DNA of 54,335 bases from Solobacterium sp. (GTDB lineage Bacteria; Bacillota_I; Bacilli_A; Erysipelotrichales; Erysipelotrichaceae), in contig JAFUGM010000048.1 in NCBI GenBank assembly GCA_017469355.1, positions 1 to 54,335 on the forward strand. The letters are read 5' to 3'. Below, piece by piece: positions 26,216 to 34,277 of the stretch (position 1 is the first letter of the stretch; the number at the start of each line of letters is the position of its first letter). A program made the translations under genes and the position numbers. The notes beneath the pieces are model-generated. The model saw only the letters and a program-made list of their open reading frames with translations, was not told where the DNA came from and made no database searches.

Positions 26216-27018
26216 GCACAATGTTAAAACTGTCCGGTGTCTCCAAGACCTTCAATGCCGGAACAATTAATGAAAAAGTCGCATTGAATCACGTCAATCT
26301 GGAACTCGAAGAAAATGATTTCGTTACTGTCATCGGCGGAAACGGCGCCGGAAAGAGTACCATGTTAAATGCGGTGGCCGGTGTATGGCCGGTTGATGAA
26401 GGCTCCATCTTTATTGACGGAACCGATGTTACAGGTCTGCCTGATTTCAAGCGTGCCTATCTCATTGGCCGTGTCTTCCAGGATCCGATGACAGGAACTG
26501 CTGCAGACATGCAGATTGAAGAGAATCTAGCGCTGGCCTATAAGCGTGGTAAGAAACGCGGTCTTTCCTGGAACGTACATCCAGAGGATCGGGAAATGTT
26601 CCGTGAGCGCCTTGCGACATTGGGACTTGGATTAGAAGATCGGATGAAGACCAAAGTCGGATTACTGTCAGGTGGACAGCGGCAGGCAGTCACCCTGCTG
26701 ATGGCTTCCCTCCAGCAGCCTAAGATTCTTCTTCTGGATGAGCATACCGCAGCACTTGATCCTAAGACCGCAAAGCTGGTATTGAACCTCACGAAAGAAA
26801 TCGTTGAAAGCAATCATCTGACAACTATGATGGTTACCCACAACATGAAAGATGCGATCTCCATTGGAAACCGTCTCATCATGATGGATGAAGGAAAGAT
26901 TCTTCTCGATGTTAAGGGAGAAGAGAAAGCGAATCTCACGGTAGAAGACCTCATGAAGAAATTCGAGGCCGCTAGTGGTGAAGAGTTCTCCAACGACCAG
27001 GCTCTTCTCTCAAAATAA
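26212..27018 (+). CDS. ABC transporter ATP-binding protein (TrpZ-like)
   Basis: 268 aa. Walker A GGNGAGKST at 42-50, Q-loop VFQDP, signature LLSGGQRQ, Walker B ILLLDEHTAALDP and switch His in MMVTHNM are all intact, so it should power import through the adjacent permease. Third gene of the operon, followed by a terminator. Confidence 0.93.
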   Translation: MSTMLKLSGVSKTFNAGTINEKVALNHVNLELEENDFVTVIGGNGAGKSTMLNAVAGVWPVDEGSIFIDGTDVTGLPDFKRAYLIGRVFQDPMTGTAADMQIEENLALAYKRGKKRGLSWNVHPEDREMFRERLATLGLGLEDRMKTKVGLLSGGQRQAVTLLMASLQQPKILLLDEHTAALDPKTAKLVLNLTKEIVESNHLTTMMVTHNMKDAISIGNRLIMMDEGKILLDVKGEEKANLTVEDLMKKFEAASGEEFSNDQALLSK

Positions 27019-27034
27019 ACACATATAGCAAACA

Positions 27035-27066
27035 GGCAATGTACATCACTTCGTGCATTGCCTTTT
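27035..27066 (+). terminator. terminator of the transporter operon
   Basis: GGCAATG / CATTGCC stem enclosing a CAC-TTC-GTG mini-hairpin, followed by TTTT. Confidence 0.8.
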
Positions 27067-27139
27067 CATATGTGTTACATCATTTCTAGTATGCTATGCG
27101 AAACGGAAGCCGGAACCAAATTCAATGGTTCAAACATTC

Positions 27140-27454
27140 TCATCCACCTAAGGATTTCAATGCTCGCTTCATATCCTTCTCTTCCTGAATCAGAAGACGC
27201 AGTTCCTGCTGAAACTGGTTTCGTTGTTCAATTTCTTCCATCAGCATATCATATCGTTCCTGCGTGAATGTTGATACATATTTCTGGATCACTTTGTCTT
27301 TTATCCTGTATTTCAGATAGATATAATCATGACCACTGATATGACGTACCATAAGACTCCCTTTTGGCAGTTCAGATATTCTTCGCTGGTAAGCTTCGAT
27401 ATTGCGATGAACACGATCAAGATCCTCTCTCAAGGATTCAACAAATATACTCAT
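27140..27454 (-). CDS. small conserved-looking coiled protein, function unknown
   Basis: 104 aa, charged and mostly helical. A central segment (LPKGSLMVRHISGHDYIYLK, then YRIKDKV) looks like a short beta-hairpin flanked by an N-terminal helix and a C-terminal coiled coil (MEEIEQRNQFQQELRLLIQE). Similar LPKG...YYYLxYR arrangements occur in small Firmicute proteins of unknown role. The ATG at 27454 has AAAGGA upstream; this ribosome site abuts the right arm of a perfect 11-bp inverted repeat. Confidence 0.65.
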   Translation of the reverse strand: MSIFVESLREDLDRVHRNIEAYQRRISELPKGSLMVRHISGHDYIYLKYRIKDKVIQKYVSTFTQERYDMLMEEIEQRNQFQQELRLLIQEEKDMKRALKSLGG

Positions 27455-27463
27455 ACCTAATCC

Positions 27464-27506
27464 TTTACACCACACTTATACTAATCGGCATAATTTGTGG
27501 TGTAAA
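27464..27506. promoter_or_regulatory. perfect 11-bp inverted repeat at the start of the small coiled gene
   Basis: TTTACACCACA (27464-27474), 21-bp spacer, TGTGGTGTAAA (27496-27506). The right arm, as read on the minus strand, touches the AAAGGA ribosome site. It could be a repressor operator or an RNA hairpin that hides the ribosome site or ends recD2 transcription. No T-run follows, so a simple terminator is unlikely. Confidence 0.7.
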
Positions 27507-27529
27507 TGTTTAATATGGCTTCCGTCGAA

Positions 27530-29743
27530 TCAGAATTCTCCAAACGCAGCCTCTGCCAACATCCATTCCCTCTGACGAATCAGACGCTTTTGGAGTGTTG
27601 TTCTTCTGGGATGAGTCTCACCAGTGCAAATCCCCTTCTCAAATGCCTCGGAATCTCCCAGAAGAATCAATGACTGACGGGCACGCGTCACTCCGGTATA
27701 TAACAGCTTTCTCTGCAACATGATGGAAAACTGACGTATCACCGGCATGATGACAATCGGGTATTCACTGCCCTGACTCTTATGAACGGAAATACAGTAG
27801 GCAAGTGTGATATTTGCCAAAGTATCGCCGGAATAATCCACAAAGATCTCATCAAACTGTACCGTAAGAACAGTCTGATGGTTTTCGGTTTCATCCGGTT
27901 TCAGAATCTGCACAAGGATTCCGATATCACCGTTATATACATCATCATCCGGCTGGTTCTTCAACTGAAGGATCTTATCTCCTACCCGAAAGACCGTATA
28001 ACCAACCTTATGTTCCCTGCGGGAGGGATCATGGGGATTAAAACTTTCCTGTAAAGCGTTATTTAATACATCGATACCCGCAATTGTGCCATACATTGGA
28101 CTGATTACCTGAATCTCATTCATCTGATAACCACGTGATAATGCATTATTCACTACGGAAATCACATGCCGGCGGACATCTGTTGGAGGACATTCGAAAA
28201 AACGTACATCTCCCCGTAGTGAACTGAAATCCACTTCCGCATGATGAATCTGATGAGCCAGGGAGATGACATCACTTCCCTCTTTCTGGCGGTGAATATG
28301 TTCCAGACGGATTAAGGGAAACTGTTCACTGGCAATCAGATCACGCAATACAGAGCCGGGAGAGACGCTTGGAAGCTGATCTTCATCACCGATAATACAG
28401 ATGCGCTTCACGTGTTTACACGCCTTGAGCAGGTTAGCAAACAGCCAGCTGTCCACCATGGAAAACTCATCAATAATCAAAAGATCCGCGGAAATCGGTT
28501 CATCTTCAGTAACCCCGAAGGAATTGGTTTCCAGATCCCATTTCAGAAGTGAATGAATGGTTTGAGACTCACTTTCGGTAAGCTCTGCCAGCCGTTTTGC
28601 GGCGCGGCCCGTAGGAGCTGCAGTGAGCACCGTCGCTCCAGGATATAACAGGCGGAATAATGTCACAAATGCTCGTACAGAAGTAGTCTTTCCAGTACCT
28701 GGACCTCCTGTCACAATCAAAAACGGTTCTCTGAAGAAAGTCTGAATTGCCTTGATCTGATATTCATCATAGGTAATACCCATCTCTTTCTGAAGCTGAT
28801 TCAGATAGGTATCCAGAAGCTCTGGCTCATATGGGTCAATGGACGCATAGGGAAATTCCGAAAGAAACTTTGCGATCATCTCTTCGCTTTCAATCTGTGA
28901 TACAGGAAATACACATTGATCTTCTTCTACCAATAATCCCTTGGCGATGGCCTCATCAAGATAGGTATCCGGATCCACTTCATAGGGAGAACACTCCTTC
29001 ATAAATCTCTGAAAGAGAACCTCTTCTTCCACATAGGAATCTCCGGATGCCATGCATAGATCCATGCATAAGGAAATCATGAGGGCGGTAAGGCGACGGG
29101 AATCATCTTTTTCAAATCCCAGCGCCATCGCAATCTTATCTGCCGTTTTAAACCCGAAGCCATCACACTCTTCCATGACACGGTATGGATTCTGCTTTAA
29201 GCGATCTAACGCCTTGACGCCATACGCACGGTTCAGCCGAACAAGATTACGTACGCCAATCCCATGAACATTGAGAAACCGAACCAGTTCGGCCATCCCT
29301 TCATCTTCATTCTGAATTCCCTTTTGAATAACTTCGATTTTTTCCGGCGCAAGCCCGGGAATGGTATAGAGCACTTCCGGGTCTTCCCGAATCTGATTCA
29401 GACAGTCTGTCCCAAGTGCGGATACGATCTTTTCTGCTGTCTTTTTTCCAATCCCGGGAAACTGAACGCCACAGAGGTAACGGATGATACTGTCCTCTTC
29501 TTCCGGTAATGGTCGTTCCATCGCCTCAATCTTAAACTGCATCCCATAGCGGGGATGTTCTACATAGGAACCGTAGATTTTATACAGCACATCAATCGAT
29601 GGTTTTTCCGGTAATAAGCCGGTAACGGTAATCACTTTTTCCTGTTCATCATAGAGGCGGAACTTCATCACCGTATAAAAGGTCTCATCATTGCGAAACA
29701 GAATATAGACCGGTTTGCCGGTGAGGATGGTTTCAGCTTCCAT
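27530..29743 (-). CDS. recD2: ATP-dependent DNA helicase RecD2
   Basis: 737 aa SF1 helicase of the RecD2 class, acting in replication-fork and DNA-damage processing without RecBC. Order: N-terminal OB-like and helix-hairpin-helix region (FPGIGKKTAEKIV, IPGLAPEK, DGFGFKTADKIA), then motor with Walker A TGGPGTGKTTS near residue 345, DEFSMVD and the C-terminal SH3/UvrD-like part (YCISVHKSQGSEYP, LYTGVTRARQ). The ATG at 29743 has GGAG upstream and overlaps the mnmA end by 11 bp. Confidence 0.95.
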   Translation of the reverse strand: MEAETILTGKPVYILFRNDETFYTVMKFRLYDEQEKVITVTGLLPEKPSIDVLYKIYGSYVEHPRYGMQFKIEAMERPLPEEEDSIIRYLCGVQFPGIGKKTAEKIVSALGTDCLNQIREDPEVLYTIPGLAPEKIEVIQKGIQNEDEGMAELVRFLNVHGIGVRNLVRLNRAYGVKALDRLKQNPYRVMEECDGFGFKTADKIAMALGFEKDDSRRLTALMISLCMDLCMASGDSYVEEEVLFQRFMKECSPYEVDPDTYLDEAIAKGLLVEEDQCVFPVSQIESEEMIAKFLSEFPYASIDPYEPELLDTYLNQLQKEMGITYDEYQIKAIQTFFREPFLIVTGGPGTGKTTSVRAFVTLFRLLYPGATVLTAAPTGRAAKRLAELTESESQTIHSLLKWDLETNSFGVTEDEPISADLLIIDEFSMVDSWLFANLLKACKHVKRICIIGDEDQLPSVSPGSVLRDLIASEQFPLIRLEHIHRQKEGSDVISLAHQIHHAEVDFSSLRGDVRFFECPPTDVRRHVISVVNNALSRGYQMNEIQVISPMYGTIAGIDVLNNALQESFNPHDPSRREHKVGYTVFRVGDKILQLKNQPDDDVYNGDIGILVQILKPDETENHQTVLTVQFDEIFVDYSGDTLANITLAYCISVHKSQGSEYPIVIMPVIRQFSIMLQRKLLYTGVTRARQSLILLGDSEAFEKGICTGETHPRRTTLQKRLIRQREWMLAEAAFGEF

Positions 29744-30881
29744 GATGCGCTCCAATCGTTTCTTCGATCTTGATGGAAAGGTCTTCTTTCCCAAGGAAAA
29801 TGCGGTCAATCACCCCTCCGCCAAGCATTGTATCGCCATCATAGAATACGGCTTCCTGCCCTGGGGTTACCGAACGGATTCCTTCTGGATAAGAAGCTCT
29901 CCACACCGAATCATCCACCTGCTCAAGAAGTACCGGCTGATCGTTCTGCCGGTAACGGAATTTTGCGGTGCAGTGTATTGGTGTTTCAAAATCGGCCAGA
30001 CGATTAAACCCTGTCACAAGACAGGAAGTACTGTATAACCAGCGTTCATCTGAGGTCGATGCGACATAGAGTTCATTGGTATGAATGTTCTTTCCGATGA
30101 CATAATATGGGCCTGTACCGCCGATATTCAGCCCCTTTCGCTGCCCGATGGTGTAGTAGAGCACCCCTTTATGTTCCCCTACCGTATTCCCGTTAATATC
30201 AACGATCCTGCCAGGTTTCATTGGCAGATAATTGGAAAGAAACTCACGGAATTTACGCTCTCCGATAAAACAGATTCCCGTACTGTCTTTTTTCTTCGCA
30301 ATGGACAAATGAAGTTCTTCCGCAATCCGCCGTACTTCCGGTTTTGGAACCTCCGCAAGCGGAAACAGAATGGAGTCAAGACAGGAGCGGTTTACTTCCG
30401 CAAGGAAGTACGACTGATCTTTATTGCGGTCTGCGGCCTTTTCAATCGATGGCATTCCATGGTAGACACCATTTCTTGCATAATGTCCTGTCGCAAGCAC
30501 ATCAAATCCCTTTTCACGAGCAAACTCAAGAAAGGAATCAAACTTGATATATCGATTGCAGAGAATATCCGGATTTGGTGTACGACCAGCCCGATACGTC
30601 GAGAGAAACTGTTCAAATACATTGGTCCAGTATTCTTCAATAAAATCAATCCGCAGTAATGGAAGTCCAAGCGAGTCCGCAACACTTCTTGCGTCATCCC
30701 AGTCCTTTTCCTGGGAACACTGATCGCCATCCAGCGTAGGATTGCCAAGAATATCGGAATTGGTAATAGAATCCCAGTTACGCATAAAAGCGCAGGTGAC
30801 ATCATATCCCTGCTCTTTTAGTAAATATGCGACTACAGCGGAATCCACGCCGCCGGATAATCCAACAAGTATTCGTTTCAT
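29733..30881 (-). CDS. mnmA: tRNA-specific 2-thiouridylase MnmA
   Basis: 382 aa. Adds sulfur to U34 of tRNA-Lys, -Glu and -Gln. PP-loop LSGGVDSAV at residues 8-16; the catalytic Cys pair lies in NPDILCN and TGICFIGE; the family motifs GHYAR and NKDQSYFLA are present. The ATG at 30881 has no Shine-Dalgarno and lies 8 nt after a TATAAT, so the mRNA may be leaderless. It leads the mnmA-recD2 unit. Confidence 0.95.
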   Translation of the reverse strand: MKRILVGLSGGVDSAVVAYLLKEQGYDVTCAFMRNWDSITNSDILGNPTLDGDQCSQEKDWDDARSVADSLGLPLLRIDFIEEYWTNVFEQFLSTYRAGRTPNPDILCNRYIKFDSFLEFAREKGFDVLATGHYARNGVYHGMPSIEKAADRNKDQSYFLAEVNRSCLDSILFPLAEVPKPEVRRIAEELHLSIAKKKDSTGICFIGERKFREFLSNYLPMKPGRIVDINGNTVGEHKGVLYYTIGQRKGLNIGGTGPYYVIGKNIHTNELYVASTSDERWLYSTSCLVTGFNRLADFETPIHCTAKFRYRQNDQPVLLEQVDDSVWRASYPEGIRSVTPGQEAVFYDGDTMLGGGVIDRIFLGKEDLSIKIEETIGAHHGS

Positions 30882-30889
30882 GCGTGTCA

Positions 30890-30895
30890 ATTATA
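30890..30895 (-). promoter_or_regulatory. -10 box (TATAAT) of a possible leaderless mnmA promoter
   Basis: Consensus TATAAT on the minus strand, 8 nt before the mnmA ATG and immediately after the spx terminator. No -35 match at 17 bp. Confidence 0.45.
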
Positions 30896-30899
30896 GTAC

Positions 30900-30929
30900 A
30901 GAAAAGCGGGAGCCGATATGACTTCCGCT
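30900..30929 (-). terminator. terminator of mgtE-spx
   Basis: Minus-strand AGCGGAAG / CTCCCGCT stem (one mismatch) with a 9-nt loop, followed by TTTTC, just after the spx stop. Confidence 0.7.
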
Positions 30930-30935
30930 TCACAT

Positions 30936-31376
30936 TCACTCCGTTTGAAGTATGGGGTCCCCGTTCGAACAGGTGGGAAAACTCGGGCAGGTTGCCGGGC
31001 AGGCATTCATCGCGATGCGGCGAAGCTCTTCCGGCACAAATACCCCGATTTCCTCACTGTCATATCCAACCTGGAAGCTCCGCTCATTCAGAATGATTGG
31101 GCGCTTTAGGATAGAGGGGTTCTGCTGAATGAATTTAATCAGTTCATTGACCGACATACTGTCGATATCAATGTTATTCTGAGCGATAATTTTGGAACGT
31201 TTGGAAATCAGGTCGTCTGTTCCGTTTTCCGAACGCATCAGAAGATAGCGGATCTCTTCATCATCCAGGAGTGTTTTGAAAATGTTCTTCTCCACGAATG
31301 GGAGATTCCGGTCTTTCAGCCATTGCTTGACCTTACGGCAGCTGGCACAGCCGGGAGAAGTATAGACGACTATCAT
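30936..31376 (-). CDS. spx: Spx/ArsC-family transcriptional regulator
   Basis: 146 aa. Spx binds the alpha C-terminal domain of RNA polymerase and responds to thiol stress. The CxxC redox switch is at residues 10-13 (PGCASCRKV), with RPII in the ArsC-fold region and a C-terminal tail. The tail adds further Cys (ACPATCPSFPTC), beyond the usual length of about 131 aa. GGAGG precedes the ATG, 17 bp after mgtE, in one operon. Confidence 0.9.
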   Translation of the reverse strand: MIVVYTSPGCASCRKVKQWLKDRNLPFVEKNIFKTLLDDEEIRYLLMRSENGTDDLISKRSKIIAQNNIDIDSMSVNELIKFIQQNPSILKRPIILNERSFQVGYDSEEIGVFVPEELRRIAMNACPATCPSFPTCSNGDPILQTE

Positions 31377-31387
31377 ACAGACCTCCG

Positions 31388-31404
31388 TTCAGCTTAAAGC
31401 TGAA
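31388..31404. other. perfect palindrome at the mgtE-spx junction
   Basis: TTCAGCTT-A-AAGCTGAA spans the mgtE stop codon and abuts the spx ribosome site. In RNA the single-base loop would need to open, so a small hairpin that weakens spx initiation is possible but unproven. Confidence 0.35.
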
Positions 31405-32752
31405 GAATCGCAGTAGCGATCGAGAAGTAAACAAGCAGAGAAATCGCATCGATGATGGTTGTCAGCATTGGAGATGCGACAACCGCGGGGTCTAGTTTTG
31501 CCTTGGAAACAAGCAGTGCAAGTGTCGAAGCAATGATCTTCGCCACAAAGACAGCACATACGACGGTAAGGCATACCGTAATCGCAATCGTAAGCGGCAC
31601 ATGGTCAATAATCATGGCCTTCGCAAAGCAGGCAACGGAAAGCGTAATACCGCACATGACACCGACCCGCATTTCCTTCCAGACAATCTTTAACATGTCA
31701 TGGAATTCAATCTGGCCTAGTGACAAGGCACGTACTACTTCGGTACTGGCCTGCGCACCCGAGTTACCGCCTGTATCCATCAGCATCGGAATGTAGGACG
31801 ATAAGACAATATATTTGCTTAAAGCACTTTCAAATCCAGTGATGATCTTTCCAGTAAAGGTCGCACTGATCATGAGCAGCAACAGCCAGGGAAAGCGTTT
31901 CTTCCATGTTTCGATGACACCGGTCTTCAGATACGGCTTATCGCTCGGGATGATCGCGGACATACGTTCGAAGTCCTCGGTCGTTTCCCGTTCCATGATG
32001 TCGAGTACATCATCGACGGTGATAATACCGACCATACGATTTTCCTTATCAACGACCGGCAGTGCCTCAAAATCGTATTTCTGGAAAATATGCGCAACTT
32101 CTTCCTGGTCAGTGCTGGTATTGCATGATACAACATCCTCATGCATGATGTCACCGATCAGTTTATCCGAGTCATTAATGACCAGATACCGCAGTGCGAC
32201 GGTTCCCAATAAGAACCGTTTGGCATTCAGTACATAGCAGATATTTACAGTTTCGGAATCCATTCCGATATCCCGGATCCGCTCAATCGCTTCCTTTACC
32301 GTCATGTTTTCCATCAGGTCGACAAACTCGACGGTCATGACCGATCCGGCAGAGTCATCCGGATACTGAAGCAGATGATTGATGTCATTCCGGGTTTCCG
32401 GACGGGCGTTGGAAAGCAGCTTCTTTACAACGTTGGCCGGCATCTCTTCTAACAGGTCTGCCGCATCATCGGCGTAAAGATTATCGATGATCGCACCAGC
32501 TTCCTTTTCGGAAAGTGAAGTAATGATATATTGCTGGGACTCGACATCCAGCAGTGCAAATACATCCGCCGCAAGCTCTTTGGGAAACAGACGAAACATC
32601 TTCAGCATGTCTTCGTCTTCCATCGCTTCCATTACTGCGGCAAGATCCGCATCGTTCATATCCTGCGCCTTACCGCGCAGACCCGCATACTGCTTGTTTT
32701 TCAGCAGGTTGCGGAAGGAATCCAGTTCCTTTTCCACATTGAATTCTTCCAT
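31394..32752 (-). CDS. mgtE: magnesium transporter MgtE
   Basis: 452 aa, full length. Mg2+ channel gated by cytoplasmic Mg2+. Order: N domain (1-130), YPDDSAGSVMTVEF linker, two CBS domains (about 135-255, including IMHEDVVSC and IITVDDVLDIME), a connecting helix and five membrane helices with the pore segment MLMDTGGNSGAQAS. GGAGGT precedes the ATG. A leader ORF overlaps its start out of frame. spx follows. Confidence 0.96.
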   Translation of the reverse strand: MEEFNVEKELDSFRNLLKNKQYAGLRGKAQDMNDADLAAVMEAMEDEDMLKMFRLFPKELAADVFALLDVESQQYIITSLSEKEAGAIIDNLYADDAADLLEEMPANVVKKLLSNARPETRNDINHLLQYPDDSAGSVMTVEFVDLMENMTVKEAIERIRDIGMDSETVNICYVLNAKRFLLGTVALRYLVINDSDKLIGDIMHEDVVSCNTSTDQEEVAHIFQKYDFEALPVVDKENRMVGIITVDDVLDIMERETTEDFERMSAIIPSDKPYLKTGVIETWKKRFPWLLLLMISATFTGKIITGFESALSKYIVLSSYIPMLMDTGGNSGAQASTEVVRALSLGQIEFHDMLKIVWKEMRVGVMCGITLSVACFAKAMIIDHVPLTIAITVCLTVVCAVFVAKIIASTLALLVSKAKLDPAVVASPMLTTIIDAISLLVYFSIATAILQL

Positions 32753-32826
32753 GGCAGTACCTCCGTAACATGATTCTCATGAATGTGTGTTCTCAACGGA
32801 ACGGATAACGGTATACCTTCACTCAT
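32701..32826 (-). CDS. putative leader ORF overlapping mgtE out of frame
   Basis: 41 codons starting at an ATG with an excellent ribosome site (GGGAGGTGATTTTC ATG). The peptide begins MSEGIPLSVPLRTHIHENHV, with Pro at positions 6, 10 and 25, and its stop lies 52 bp inside mgtE. Enterobacterial Mg2+ transporter genes use short proline-bearing leader peptides (MgtL) to sense conditions; the analogy is functional only, not sequence based. Translation could either open the mgtE ribosome site or block it. Confidence 0.45.
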   Translation of the reverse strand: MSEGIPLSVPLRTHIHENHVTEVLPWKNSMWKRNWIPSATC

Positions 32827-32863
32827 GAAAATCACCTCCCTTCGGCCAGAATGCCCTTCAAAT

Positions 32864-32892
32864 ATTCTACGTTCAAACCCCGCCTTGTTCAA
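32864..32892 (-). promoter_or_regulatory. promoter of mgtE-spx
   Basis: Minus strand TTGAAC (32887-32892), 17 bp, TAGAAT (32864-32869). The -35 lies in the loop of the upstream YitT hairpin. No M-box riboswitch fits in the roughly 100-nt leader. Confidence 0.6.
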
Positions 32893-32910
32893 GATTGCAA
32901 AGGCGGGGTT
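32876..32910 (-). terminator. strong hairpin after the YitT gene
   Basis: AACCCCGCCTT / AAGGCGGGGTT perfect 11-bp stem with a 13-nt loop. On the minus strand only three T follow, so termination may be partial and readthrough into mgtE possible. Confidence 0.65.
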
Positions 32911-32944
32911 CTGTGTTATTTTTGTGAAATGCCAAAATCGGTCA

Positions 32945-33832
32945 TTACTCTAGCGGTGTCTGATGATAGTTGCCGATGACCCGCTCTACTGTACTGATGG
33001 TAATAAACGCCCGGGCATCAGCCGCCTTGATATAACGAAGCACATCATTCACCTGATAGGTATTAACGGTCAGAATGAGGCAGGTTCTCTCCTGATGGGA
33101 GAAGCCCCCTTCCGCATTCATCCTGGTAATTCCATGATTACAGGCAAGAAATACCGCGCCGCATACTTCATCCGGATGTGATGTCACAATCTCAATCCGG
33201 GAGTATTTATACCGCTGATGCATGGAATTGACGATTTCCGTACTGACAAACTGATAAATGATGGAATACAGTGCCTTATCCCATCCAAACAGAAGACCCG
33301 CAAGCACCAGAATCACCGCATTCCCCGCCATGACATAATTCCAGGTAGGAATGTTATATTTTGAGGACATCCAGATCGCAATGAAATCCGTACCTCCCGA
33401 ACTTGCATTATTCCGCAGCACCACACCCATCGAGATACCGGAAATGACACCACCGAACACCGAAACAAGTAGTATATCCGCTGTGATCGGTTCGACTGGA
33501 ATCAAAGCCGTAAATACGGAGCTTAACGTAAAGAACAGGCCGGAATAGATCATAAACTTCGGGCCAATATGCTTCCATACAATGCATACCGTCACAATAT
33601 TCAATGCGAAATAAATGATACTGAAGCTCAGATTAATATGAAAATACTGCAGTAATGTCTGCGAAAGAAGCCGGGCAATTCCGCCATAGCCGCCAGGAAA
33701 GAGATTTGCCGGTTTGACAAACCGATTCATTCCAAAGGAATAAACCAGGGAAGCGATGATGACACACAGAATTGTATATCCATCATGTTTCCCGAAATGA
33801 AGATCCAGTTGTTTCTTTGTACTGTCTGTCAT
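32945..33832 (-). CDS. YitT family membrane protein (DUF161/DUF2179)
   Basis: 295 aa. About five or six membrane helices in the first 200 residues with the family signatures FPGGYGGIARLLSQ and LRNNASSGGTDFIA, then a cytoplasmic DUF2179 domain (SHPDEVCGAVFLA, HGITRMNAEGGFS, AFITISTVERVIG). Function unknown. It follows the ComK-like gene by 7 nt without its own clear ribosome site and ends the long operon. Confidence 0.92.
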   Translation of the reverse strand: MTDSTKKQLDLHFGKHDGYTILCVIIASLVYSFGMNRFVKPANLFPGGYGGIARLLSQTLLQYFHINLSFSIIYFALNIVTVCIVWKHIGPKFMIYSGLFFTLSSVFTALIPVEPITADILLVSVFGGVISGISMGVVLRNNASSGGTDFIAIWMSSKYNIPTWNYVMAGNAVILVLAGLLFGWDKALYSIIYQFVSTEIVNSMHQRYKYSRIEIVTSHPDEVCGAVFLACNHGITRMNAEGGFSHQERTCLILTVNTYQVNDVLRYIKAADARAFITISTVERVIGNYHQTPLE

Positions 33833-33839
33833 AACTGTG

Positions 33840-34277
33840 TTAAGCGCAATTCTGATTTAATATCGCCTGAAATTGTTCGCAGAGCGTCATCTGACGCTTT
33901 ACCATACGGCTGTCATAGGGAATCGTAAGGTGAATTCCGGAAAGGAAGAACAGCTCTGTTGCTTCGCGATGAATTCCCTTCCAGGATACTAACATCGACG
34001 CATTGATCCATGGGCCCTCATCTTTTGCCCGCATGGGAAAGAAGATGAGATTCATACGTTCCGATAACAGAATCGGAAACTTCCGTTTCACACCGCATAG
34101 ATGCCGTACCGCATCAATCCGTCCATTCATGGAGCTGCCATAGGTAAGACACCATTCATTGAGGATGACCGAAGGTTTTCTCGGATCGTAAACTACACTT
34201 CCATCCCCAAGTACCAGTTCGGTTCCTTTCTCCGAAGGATTGAGCAGTAAAACCGTTCTTACGTCCGGGCTGCACAT
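33840..34277 (-). CDS. comK: ComK-like competence transcription factor
   Basis: About 145 aa. Segments align by eye with B. subtilis ComK: CLTYGSSMNGRIDAVRHLCG (ComK RFFGSSYAGRKAGT), NLIFFPMRAKDEGPWINASM (ComK QIFLFPTLSS...CGWISHVHV) and LTIPYDSRMVKRQM (ComK LPISYNSFENQVYR). ComK turns on the DNA-uptake genes. It lacks the C-terminal extension of the 192-aa B. subtilis protein. The start is uncertain: ATG 34277 or 34295, both inside the RidA-like gene (19 to 37 bp overlap). comEA and comEC are in this window. Confidence 0.75.
   Translation of the reverse strand: MCSPDVRTVLLLNPSEKGTELVLGDGSVVYDPRKPSVILNEWCLTYGSSMNGRIDAVRHLCGVKRKFPILLSERMNLIFFPMRAKDEGPWINASMLVSWKGIHREATELFFLSGIHLTIPYDSRMVKRQMTLCEQFQAILNQNCA

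Noticed and set aside
32753-32944. Possible M-box riboswitch upstream of mgtE
   Set aside because: The leader after the likely promoter is only about 100 nt and shows no M-box-like helices; the upstream strong stem belongs to the YitT terminator.
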